NCBI GenBank assembly: GCA_028274925.1
Contig: JAQCNR010000415.1
Coordinates: forward strand, 1-5,072
Direction: 5' to 3'
DNA length: 5,072 nt
Source of the DNA: Halovenus sp.
GTDB lineage: Archaea > Halobacteriota > Halobacteria > Halobacteriales > Haloarculaceae
Shown: one piece after another, positions 1-4,751 of the stretch
Layout of the letters: the number at the start of each line of letters is the position of its first letter
Position numbering within the stretch: position 1 is the first letter of the stretch
The notes under the pieces: model-generated
Told to the model about the DNA's origin: nothing
The model's database searches: none
Seen by the model: the letters and a program-made list of their open reading frames with translations, nothing else
Position numbers and translations under genes: made by a program

Positions 1-26
1 GATTCGACCCGGAACCCCCAAACTTG

Positions 27-308
27 TCAGTCGTTCTTCGGGAGCACGCCGCCATAATAAAGTAGGTGTGCTCCGGCAGCAACCAGACCAACGCCGAGTG
101 CCCGGACGCGCGTCGACGCGCCAGAATCGGGAGTGAATTCGACGTTCAGGATTGTCCTGTAGCTCCGACTCGCCAGGTCGAGCAGGAGAGTCGGGACGAC
201 GAGATGGGCCAGTCCGGACAGGACCAACAGCGCACCCACCAGTCGTGGGCCAGTCGACGCTGTGTCCGAAGATGGTTCCTCACGTGTCTCGCTTGGCGGT
301 TGTTTCAT
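27..308 (-). CDS. Small two-helix membrane protein, function unknown
   Basis: This encodes 93 residues from ATG to TGA. I do not recognise a characterised family; it looks like one of the small conserved haloarchaeal membrane proteins. The first 20 residues are polar and rich in Glu, Ser and Thr. Two hydrophobic segments follow, at about 23-44 and 68-87, joined by a polar stretch of about 23 residues (50-67 polar, with Arg, Asp and Glu). The two helices resemble each other: both carry a Gly-rich run ending in Ala-His-Leu, with His35 and His81 in equivalent places. No signal-peptidase site or cofactor motif is visible. It lies 45 bp downstream of the four-helix membrane gene on the same strand, so co-transcription is likely, although a TATA-like element in the gap could add an own promoter. 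Being a real gene is fairly sure; the function is not known. Confidence 0.68.
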   Translation of the reverse strand: MKQPPSETREEPSSDTASTGPRLVGALLVLSGLAHLVVPTLLLDLASRSYRTILNVEFTPDSGASTRVRALGVGLVAAGAHLLYYGGVLPKND

Positions 309-338
309 CAGTTCGATTAAACGGACAGGGGAGTAACA

Positions 339-345
339 GTTTATC
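339..345 (-). promoter_or_regulatory. Possible TATA-like element before the 93-residue gene
   Basis: Read on the minus strand the bases are GATAAAC, in the 45-bp gap between the two membrane-protein genes and 31-37 bp upstream of the second ATG. That would allow a start site a few bases before the ATG. It is a weak match, and read-through from the upstream gene is the simpler alternative. Confidence 0.22.
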
Positions 346-353
346 GACTTTAG

Positions 354-830
354 TCAGGCGAGCAACAGGTTACCAAGCGTCACGACGGGAACGAGAACGA
401 GCAGATAGCCAGCCGCAGAGAGAGCCCAGTCTCGCCCAGTGGTCCGACGGCGGTCGGCAGACAGTCCGGGCGCTCGCGGCAACGGCACGACCACGAAGAA
501 GCCAACCATCAGCACCCACAGGATGACGCCGGTCACAGCAGCAGTCGCCAGCGATGGGCCGCCAGCAACGAGTTCGGTCGCGAGTGAGAGCCAGACGAAC
601 AGCAACCCCGTGCCGACGCCAGCCAGATAGTGGGCAACGGTACCGAGTCGGTCGGCCGCGTCGTCGGGGTGTGTCTCGGTGAGTACGCCGGCAGCGACGG
701 ACGGCGGCGTCGTCCCTTCCGGCAGTCGTGCCATCACGAGGTCCATCGCCAGCGTCGCGAGCACACCCCCGACCAGTCCGATAGGGAATCGGACGACCGG
801 TTGCGGGACGGCGACTGTTTCAGTGACCAT
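354..830 (-). CDS. Four-helix membrane protein, function unknown
   Basis: This encodes 158 residues from ATG to TGA. Four hydrophobic segments are visible, at about 15-34, 64-86, 93-117 and 136-157. An Asp (Asp30) sits at the end of helix 1 in an Ala-Thr-Leu-Ala-Met-Asp context, and a His (His67) lies at the start of helix 2. The Thr-x2-Met-Asp pattern in the first helix recalls several uncharacterised membrane families of the DUF2938/DUF1440 kind, but I cannot confirm membership. The basic loop at about 127-133 (Arg-rich) before helix 4 is probably cytoplasmic. It is the first gene of a likely pair with the 93-residue membrane gene, and it is transcribed away from the PghP-family gene across a 79-bp divergent spacer. 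The coding call rests on length, hydrophobic pattern and GC-biased codons; the role is unknown. Confidence 0.72.
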   Translation of the reverse strand: MVTETVAVPQPVVRFPIGLVGGVLATLAMDLVMARLPEGTTPPSVAAGVLTETHPDDAADRLGTVAHYLAGVGTGLLFVWLSLATELVAGGPSLATAAVTGVILWVLMVGFFVVVPLPRAPGLSADRRRTTGRDWALSAAGYLLVLVPVVTLGNLLLA

Positions 831-909
831 ATCGCCCGTTACGACCGCTGTCAGTTGAGTACACTGGTTCCGGAGACAGCGTTATTGTGCTCACACCCGA
901 TGTAACACT
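831..909. promoter_or_regulatory. Divergent promoter region, 79 bp
   Basis: This spacer separates the minus-strand membrane gene pair from the plus-strand PghP-family gene. On the plus strand, GTTATT at 881-886 lies 24-29 bp before the GTG start at 910, the right place for a TATA element of a leaderless transcript. On the minus strand the best candidate is a weak GTACT-containing stretch near 851-862. No clear operator palindrome was found. Confidence 0.42.
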
Positions 910-1515
910 GTGAGCAGACGGTTCATCTCGACACAGCCAGTCGAAGTCGACGACACGGCACATTTGCTCGAGTTGCTCTACGACGACGGCGACAACGACG
1001 AGACGTTGGTCTGTGCTGGCCACGGCGGCGCTGTCGAACCGGGGACTGCTGAACTCGCCGTGGAAGTGGCGACTGCGACCGACGACGCAACCTGCTGGGC
1101 GACCCTCGGCCACGAGAGCAACGGTAGCGCGTTCGAGCGGTTTCACCCACCGTCGACTGCGCTCTCGCCCGAGGAATACGACCTGCTCGGCCGCATTTCC
1201 GACCGTGGCTTTACACACGTCCTGAGCATCCACGGGCTGGCAGACGACGAGGTTATCGTCGGCGGCGGGACGGACGACCAGACCAAAGAACGGGTTGCTC
1301 GGCGACTCGACGACAGTCTCGGCGTTCCGGTACGGGTGGCGAGCAAAGGGCAGTACGCCGGAACACACCCAGATAACTTCGTCAACTGGTTGGCCGCTTC
1401 TGGTGGTGGACTCCAACTGGAACTCGGACCGACGGTTCGCGGTGACCAGCGGTCAGAACTGCGAGACGAACTGCTAGAATTGCTCAGCGATATGTCGTCC
1501 GTTAGTCGACGTTGA
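910..1515 (+). CDS. Poly-gamma-glutamate hydrolase (PghP) family zinc peptidase
   Basis: This encodes 201 residues. Members of this family, first known from phages and Bacillus, are zinc enzymes with a carboxypeptidase-like fold that hydrolyse poly-gamma-glutamate. The expected zinc site is visible: His38 in Ala-Gly-His-Gly-Gly, Glu43 five residues later in Val-Glu-Pro-Gly-Thr, and His108 in Ser-Ile-His-Gly. The C-terminal signature is also present: Asn159 in Val-Asn-Trp, then a Gly-Gly-Leu-Gln-Leu-Glu run with Glu171, and Arg177. The length suits the family. There is no signal peptide or membrane segment, so it appears cytoplasmic unless exported by another route. The start must be GTG at 910, because the next in-frame Met is near residue 195; the TATA-like element at 881-886 supports it. 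The substrate in this organism is inferred only; other gamma-glutamyl or amide bonds are possible. Confidence 0.82.
   Translation: MSRRFISTQPVEVDDTAHLLELLYDDGDNDETLVCAGHGGAVEPGTAELAVEVATATDDATCWATLGHESNGSAFERFHPPSTALSPEEYDLLGRISDRGFTHVLSIHGLADDEVIVGGGTDDQTKERVARRLDDSLGVPVRVASKGQYAGTHPDNFVNWLAASGGGLQLELGPTVRGDQRSELRDELLELLSDMSSVSRR
1506..1515 (+). repeat. 10-bp direct repeat, left copy at islet edge
   Basis: The bases TCGACGTTGA span the last codons and the stop of the PghP-family gene. An identical copy lies at 2909-2918, inside the 3' end of the Azf-like gene. The AT-rich islet lies exactly between the copies. TCGAC is common in haloarchaeal DNA, so chance is a real alternative. Confidence 0.35.
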
Positions 1516-1517
1516 TC

Positions 1518-1537
1518 GACCCTGCTGGTCCGTTTTC
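1518..1537 (+). terminator. Possible terminator after the PghP-family gene
   Basis: A short inverted repeat, GACC at 1518-1521 and GGTC at 1527-1530, is followed by four T at 1533-1536. It starts 3 bp past the stop codon, in the 53-bp gap between two convergent genes. The stem is only 4 bp, but archaeal termination depends mainly on the U tract. A second T4 lies at 1560-1563. Confidence 0.33.
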
Positions 1538-1568
1538 GGTTGACACATCCCTAAGAGAATTTTCCCGG

Positions 1569-2654
1569 TTACCTCTGGGTATTGTCGGACTCTCCATCAA
1601 GTGCCGGATTATCTTCATTGGCTGAGTTGTCGTCACTAACATCGGGATTAAGTTGTGGGTCCTCGTTCGGGGAAGAACCGGTTACGTTGCTTGTATGTTC
1701 GAGCCCTTCACGCTCTACGTAAACGTTGATATCCTCCGCGAGCTGTTCCAGTTCCGCCCTCAGATTTTGTCGGTCCCTGTCGAGTCCGTCTTGTGTCCCA
1801 GGAGCAAGCTGCTTTTCCAGAAGTTCCGTGTAGCGCATCCGGTAATGAAACGGTGCATTTCGGACTAATTTTGTCTGGAATCCTTCTATTGTTCCCCGGT
1901 GAGACTGTACGTCGCGATCACCCCAGCCTTTGAGTTGCCATACGAAACCGTCTTCCACGGCAACTTTCTGCTGTTCAGCGTCAACAACCTCATTGTTCCA
2001 CTGTCTAATTTGATTTACCAGTTCGCGGCGGAACGTCCAGTCAAGAGTGTTGAGTGCACCAGAATCAACGGCGACAAAAGAGTCACCTGCGAATACAACA
2101 CTCATATTTGCAAAGATATCTGTTCGTGTTTGGTTTCTGGCCTCAGTGGTACGTTCGCTCACTTCGCCAGTCATCAGCGTTCTGATCATGTCTTGTCTGA
2201 TGATTGGGAAGCTATCGCGCTCTTTCTGCGAGTAACCATACCCACTTGCAGCTCCCGCAATCACACCCACGATTATCAGCGGTATGCTGCTGCTGGCCAG
2301 CCCCCGCACCAGAAGTGTTACGCTGATTATGACACCTAATGCTCCATGGGGCCCGTACGGACGGTATTCAAGCGACCCCATCCCAATTTCAACCCATTCA
2401 GAAGTTGCTCGCATCCGGCCTTGCACCATACCAGTCTTTTCACCAACATCTTCGCTGCTTATGTCTAAGTCTTCATCTTGATTTCCATCAACGTTATATT
2501 TGAACCCGTGTTCGTTTTGTACTTCCTCAACTCCCCGCTTAAGTTTTCGATAAAACGATCTTGGGTTGATTCCGGTGTAGTCTCCTTCAACGAACTTGGT
2601 TGCCTTGCGTAAATCCTGTCTACTAAAGGACAATTTCTCCGGGTCTTTACCCAT
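1569..2654 (-). CDS. Membrane protein of unknown function, in AT-rich islet
   Basis: This encodes 361 residues from the ATG at 2654. The frame stays open to a GTG at 2726, but a TATA-like element centred about 27 bp before the ATG favours the shorter start. The N-terminal part (1-100) is polar and charged, with a basic stretch at 31-40 and an acidic stretch at 58-70. A hydrophobic hairpin follows at about 104-141, ending in Gly-Tyr-Gly-Tyr. The region 142-285 is soluble, with Ser-Phe-Pro-Ile-Ile-Arg-Gln-Asp near 148-155 and a Thr-Gly-Glu-Val-Ser-Glu-Arg-Thr run near 162-169. Residues 290-318 are probably helical and may coil. The tail from 320 is acidic, Asn- and Asp-rich and looks disordered. 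I do not recognise the family. Codon use is clearly more AT-rich than in neighbouring genes, suggesting transfer or an accessory origin. It converges on the PghP-family gene with a 53-bp gap. Confidence 0.7.
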   Translation of the reverse strand: MGKDPEKLSFSRQDLRKATKFVEGDYTGINPRSFYRKLKRGVEEVQNEHGFKYNVDGNQDEDLDISSEDVGEKTGMVQGRMRATSEWVEIGMGSLEYRPYGPHGALGVIISVTLLVRGLASSSIPLIIVGVIAGAASGYGYSQKERDSFPIIRQDMIRTLMTGEVSERTTEARNQTRTDIFANMSVVFAGDSFVAVDSGALNTLDWTFRRELVNQIRQWNNEVVDAEQQKVAVEDGFVWQLKGWGDRDVQSHRGTIEGFQTKLVRNAPFHYRMRYTELLEKQLAPGTQDGLDRDRQNLRAELEQLAEDINVYVEREGLEHTSNVTGSSPNEDPQLNPDVSDDNSANEDNPALDGESDNTQR

Positions 2655-2904
2655 ATTTGCAATACTTGAGCAGTGTAATAAATTATGGCTTACAATCCGG
2701 CAAATGTTGATGTTTAATATAGTCACTTACTTGTGATGATTTGTTAATTAGGAATATACATACTAATCCAAACTAAAAATTTATGATGTTTTAAAATCCT
2801 GACCAGCCAAAGACCTTCAGACAGCTACACACTGTAACATCTAAACAGTCATAGGCAAGGATCGTGTGGAGTTTTGCTAAATTACTCACGCTGAATCAAG
2901 AACA
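2655..2904. other. AT-rich 250-bp spacer without a gene
   Basis: This stretch lies between the start of the islet membrane gene and the stop codon of the Azf-like gene. It is far more AT-rich than the rest of the window, and short frames in it close quickly; for example, the ATG at 2783 meets a stop at its fourth codon. Its left end holds the promoter of the islet gene. The run of five A at 2776-2780 reads as a U tract on the minus strand and could end the Azf-like transcript, about 125 bp past its stop codon. No tRNA-like fold, tandem repeat or strong palindrome was seen. A small RNA cannot be excluded from sequence alone. Confidence 0.6.
2676..2686 (-). promoter_or_regulatory. TATA-like element for the islet membrane protein
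   Basis: Read on the minus strand the bases are ATAATTTATTA, centred 27 bp upstream of the ATG at 2654. This is the usual spacing when transcription begins at or next to the start codon, so a leaderless mRNA is predicted. A second A/T block, CTATATTAAAC on the minus strand at about 2712-2722, could serve a longer transcript. Confidence 0.48.
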
Positions 2905-3693
2905 TCAATCGACGTTGACGGATTCGTCCCGCCCGTCGATTCGCTCGTCGCCGTCCCACTCCGCGGAGTTGTCCATTGGCTCGTACCCAAGCGCTTCTTT
3001 CGCCCGTTCGAGGGAGTAGTACTTCCGGTCGTTGTCGGAGATACCATAGACAATCTCGAAGCCGTAGTCGGCTTCTATCGCACACGCGTGGATGTGAGCA
3101 CAGTCTCGCGGTGAGAGCCACATCGCTTGCCCGCGCTCGTAGTCGATTGGTGGGTGGTCTTCGTTGAGGTTGCCGATGCGGATGTTACAGACCGAAATGT
3201 CGTGTTCGTCGTGGAAAAATCGCCCAATCACCTCGCCGGTGGCCTTGCTGATGCCGTAGCGATTACCGGGTCGAGGGAACTCGTCGCCCTCCAGTCTGAA
3301 GTTGTCGTGTTCCCGGTAGATCTCTGGCGTCCGTTCGTCAGTTTCTGCTGCGCCGACGGCGTGGTTCGAGGAGGCAAAGATCATCTTGTCAACGCCCGCC
3401 TCGATTGCACATTCATAGACCGTGTGCGTCCCGTCGATATTGTTCGAGAGCACACTCTTCCACGGCGCTTCCGGGCGGGGGTCACCAGCGAGGTGGATAA
3501 CAGCGTTGACGTCTTCCATCGCTGGCCGAACGTCCTCGTGGTCCTCTACCTCGCCGGTCCAGTACGGAAACTCTGGGTCGTGGGCTGGCTGGCTGTGATA
3601 CATCAGTCGCCAGTCGTACTCGTCGCGCAGGCCGTTCAGGACAGTCCGCCCGACGTGGCCGCCCGCTCCAGTGAGTAATACCGGCTCGTCCAT
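2905..3693 (-). CDS. azf: Azf-like NAD(P)-dependent sugar-phosphate dehydrogenase (extended SDR)
   Basis: This encodes 262 residues, ATG to TGA, the length I recall for the Haloferax NAD-dependent glucose-6-phosphate dehydrogenase Azf, which oxidises glucose 6-phosphate in the oxidative pentose phosphate pathway. An N-terminal Rossmann motif Gly-x2-Gly-x2-Gly is at 9-15 (Gly9, Gly12, Gly15). His-Leu-Ala-Gly-Asp-Pro-Arg-Pro-Glu at 67-75, Asn-Asn-Ile-Asp-Gly-Thr at 84-89 and Ser-Ser-Asn-His-Ala-Val at 108-113 are typical of this clade. The catalytic pair is Tyr146 and Lys150 in Tyr-Gly-Ile-Ser-Lys. Arg-Ile-Gly-Asn-Leu (172-176) and Gly-Ile-Ser-Asp-Asn-Asp-Arg-Lys-Tyr-Tyr (217-226) are further clade features. 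The acidic residue usual at the end of beta-strand 2 in NAD-dependent members is missing (Met31-Tyr32-His33), so the preferred cofactor is uncertain. Haloarchaea carry several paralogues, so the substrate could be another sugar phosphate or uronate. It is divergent from mptD. Confidence 0.8.
   Translation of the reverse strand: MDEPVLLTGAGGHVGRTVLNGLRDEYDWRLMYHSQPAHDPEFPYWTGEVEDHEDVRPAMEDVNAVIHLAGDPRPEAPWKSVLSNNIDGTHTVYECAIEAGVDKMIFASSNHAVGAAETDERTPEIYREHDNFRLEGDEFPRPGNRYGISKATGEVIGRFFHDEHDISVCNIRIGNLNEDHPPIDYERGQAMWLSPRDCAHIHACAIEADYGFEIVYGISDNDRKYYSLERAKEALGYEPMDNSAEWDGDERIDGRDESVNVD
2909..2918 (+). repeat. 10-bp direct repeat, right copy at islet edge
   Basis: This is the same TCGACGTTGA as at 1506-1515. 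Here it lies within the last codons of the minus-strand Azf-like gene, encoding part of its Val-Asn-Val-Asp C-terminus. It marks the point where base composition changes from AT-rich to GC-rich. Confidence 0.35.
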
Positions 3694-3715
3694 TCAATTC
3701 TCACAAACACTGGCA

Positions 3716-3723
3716 GTAATAAG
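3716..3723 (-). promoter_or_regulatory. TATA-like element for the Azf-like gene
   Basis: Read on the minus strand the bases are CTTATTAC, centred about 26 bp upstream of the ATG at 3693. This spacing supports the chosen start and a leaderless transcript. It lies in the 107-bp divergent spacer shared with mptD. Confidence 0.45.
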
Positions 3724-3773
3724 TAGCATACGGTTCTCCGCGCCGACTTGCCGATTGCCGGGACCGATGGGTC

Positions 3774-3780
3774 GTTACCT
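3774..3780 (+). promoter_or_regulatory. Weak TATA-like element for mptD
   Basis: GTTACCT lies about 21-27 bp before the ATG at 3801. The position suits a leaderless start, but the match to an archaeal TATA element is poor. No better A/T-rich block was seen between it and the Azf-like promoter. Confidence 0.22.
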
Positions 3781-3800
3781 TGCAAGCGCTAACAAATCGT

Positions 3801-4163
3801 ATGAGCGAGCGCCCCCCCGCGACGACGGAGAACGCGTGTTTCGAGGCAGGCATCAAATTTGGCTCACTGTATCACCAGTTCGCCGGCACGCCAATCAGCC
3901 CCGACAGTGCCGCTTCACTCGCCGCGGCGATGGAAGAAGCAATCGAAAATCAGCCACATTGCGAGAGAGTCCGGGTCACCATCGACACTGAACGGCTGGC
4001 CGAAGCAATCGCCGAAAGTACCGCGGAATATACAGAACTCACTGGCGAGTTCATAACAGTCGAGATGGACATCGCCTACGATGACGTTCAGGTCACGACA
4101 GCGATGCATCTCGAAGAGGAATATCCGTTGATGGAAGTCACTGGCGTGACCGAACTGAGATGA
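3801..4163 (+). CDS. mptD: Archaeal dihydroneopterin aldolase (MptD type)
   Basis: This encodes 120 residues, close to the usual size of archaeal MptD. The enzyme splits 7,8-dihydroneopterin (or its derivative) into 6-hydroxymethyl-dihydropterin and glycolaldehyde, the pterin step shared by archaeal folate and methanopterin synthesis, and it replaces the unrelated bacterial FolB. The family signature is near the N-terminus: Glu15-Ala-Gly-Ile-Lys-Phe-Gly, then Tyr24-His25-Gln26-Phe and Gly-Thr-Pro-Ile-Ser (29-33). The C-terminal half holds a likely beta-strand pair near 85-104 and Tyr109 before the final strand. There is no signal peptide, so it is cytoplasmic. A TTG seven codons upstream (3780) is in frame, but the ATG gives the length and N-terminus expected. 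The ferredoxin gene begins 67 bp downstream with its own TATA-like element. Confidence 0.85.
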   Translation: MSERPPATTENACFEAGIKFGSLYHQFAGTPISPDSAASLAAAMEEAIENQPHCERVRVTIDTERLAEAIAESTAEYTELTGEFITVEMDIAYDDVQVTTAMHLEEEYPLMEVTGVTELR

Positions 4164-4198
4164 TTCTGTCGGCTGCGTATGGTCACCGTATTGATAAA

Positions 4199-4206
4199 GA
4201 ATTTAG
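4199..4206 (+). promoter_or_regulatory. TATA-like element for the ferredoxin gene
   Basis: GAATTTAG, within the A/T-rich stretch 4190-4206, is centred about 28 bp before the ATG at 4231. It favours the ATG over the GTG at 4225 and suggests a transcript of its own, leaderless or nearly so. Confidence 0.4.
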
Positions 4207-4230
4207 TCATCCACCGCCGAAGCAGTGGAT

Positions 4231-4569
4231 ATGACAGAGTACACCGTCGAGTTCGTCGGGACAGGCGAATCTATCACAGTCTCAGACAAGGAGACGATTC
4301 TCAGCCGCTGTATCGAGGAGGGAATCGCACAGGAGTACTCCTGCCGTGTCGGGATGTGTCTGGCCTGTTCGGCGAAAATCGAGTCCGGCGATGTGACCCA
4401 ACCGGCCGCCCGTGGACTGACCGAGGACGAACGCGAAAACTACGCCTTGACCTGCATGGCCCGACCACAGTCTGACCTCAAACTCGACCGCGGACAGTAC
4501 CCGCCGAGCATCGAATCCGACCATCTGGCGAGCGACGACGGGACTGCCCCGGCAGACGCCGACGACTAA
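4231..4569 (+). CDS. Plant-type [2Fe-2S] ferredoxin
   Basis: This encodes 112 residues and is a small soluble electron carrier. The cluster ligands are plain: Cys38, Cys43, Cys46 and Cys75, spaced C-x4-C-x2-C-x28-C, in a Ser-Cys-Arg-Val-Gly-Met-Cys-Leu-Ala-Cys context typical of plant-type ferredoxins. A beta-grasp fold is expected over residues 3-88. A fifth cysteine, Cys27, precedes the cluster loop. Unlike the classic 128-residue halobacterial ferredoxin, it has no long acidic N-terminal insertion; instead it has an acidic, probably flexible tail from about 95 to 112. The ATG at 4231 is preferred to the in-frame GTG at 4225 because of the Met-Thr-Glu-Tyr start and the TATA spacing. Redox partners cannot be told from the context. 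mptD upstream and the gene at 4752 are not obvious partners. Confidence 0.9.
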   Translation: MTEYTVEFVGTGESITVSDKETILSRCIEEGIAQEYSCRVGMCLACSAKIESGDVTQPAARGLTEDERENYALTCMARPQSDLKLDRGQYPPSIESDHLASDDGTAPADADD

Positions 4570-4578
4570 CCGAATTTG

Positions 4579-4597
4579 TGTGTTGCGAAACAACACA
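4579..4597 (+). terminator. Hairpin 3' of the ferredoxin gene, possible terminator
   Basis: A perfect 7-bp inverted repeat, TGTGTTG at 4579-4585 and CAACACA at 4591-4597, encloses a five-base CGAAA loop. It begins 10 bp after the stop codon. No U tract follows at once; the nearest T run is TTTT at about 4616-4619. It may aid termination or protect the 3' end of the mRNA. Confidence 0.45.
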
Positions 4598-4670
4598 GGA
4601 CGCGTCAATTACGGTATTTTCTCCCCAACCGGGGCGAGGGGACGGATTTCCCGCTCTCGAAGAGTAGGCT

Positions 4671-4676
4671 CTATAT
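4671..4676 (+). promoter_or_regulatory. Possible TATA element for the gene at 4752
   Basis: CTATAT is the best TATA-like sequence in the 182-bp spacer. A start about 26 bp downstream would give a leader of roughly 50 bases before the ATG at 4752. No A/T-rich element sits near -27 of that ATG, so this gene does not look leaderless, unlike the others here. Confidence 0.3.
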
Positions 4677-4751
4677 GGGTGGGGTTCGTAGGGATGAGTG
4701 AACAGTCGGCGCCAGTGCAGGGCTGACGACCGAATTCGAACTCCTCAAACT

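Noticed and set aside
1..26. A TTCGA-containing start of the window that resembles the T-loop end of a tRNA gene
   Set aside because: The base before TTCGA is A, so the near-invariant G53-C61 pair cannot form, and the T-stem does not pair. The rest would lie outside the window.
820..1416. A 198-codon open frame on the minus strand opposite the PghP-family gene
   Set aside because: It lies almost wholly antisense to a gene with clear zinc-site motifs. Long antisense frames are common in GC-rich haloarchaeal DNA, and its product shows no family features.
1899..2339. Plus-strand open frames of up to 146 codons opposite the islet membrane gene
   Set aside because: They overlap a longer minus-strand frame with coherent membrane and soluble segments and a well-placed promoter element. 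Their products look random.
2655..2726. Extension of the islet membrane protein to the GTG at 2726
   Set aside because: The added 24 residues would be encoded across the TATA-like element that fits the ATG at 2654, and they look unlike a coding start.
2655..2904. Possible CRISPR array, origin repeats or mobile-element end in the AT-rich spacer
   Set aside because: No regularly spaced repeats, no terminal inverted repeat and no origin-recognition-box-like pairs could be seen.
3127..3678. A 183-codon plus-strand frame opposite the Azf-like gene
   Set aside because: The minus-strand frame carries the full Rossmann and Tyr-Lys motifs; this is its antisense shadow.
4225..4230. GTG start two codons upstream for the ferredoxin
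   Set aside because: ATG at 4231 gives the usual ferredoxin N-terminus and fits the upstream TATA-like spacing better.
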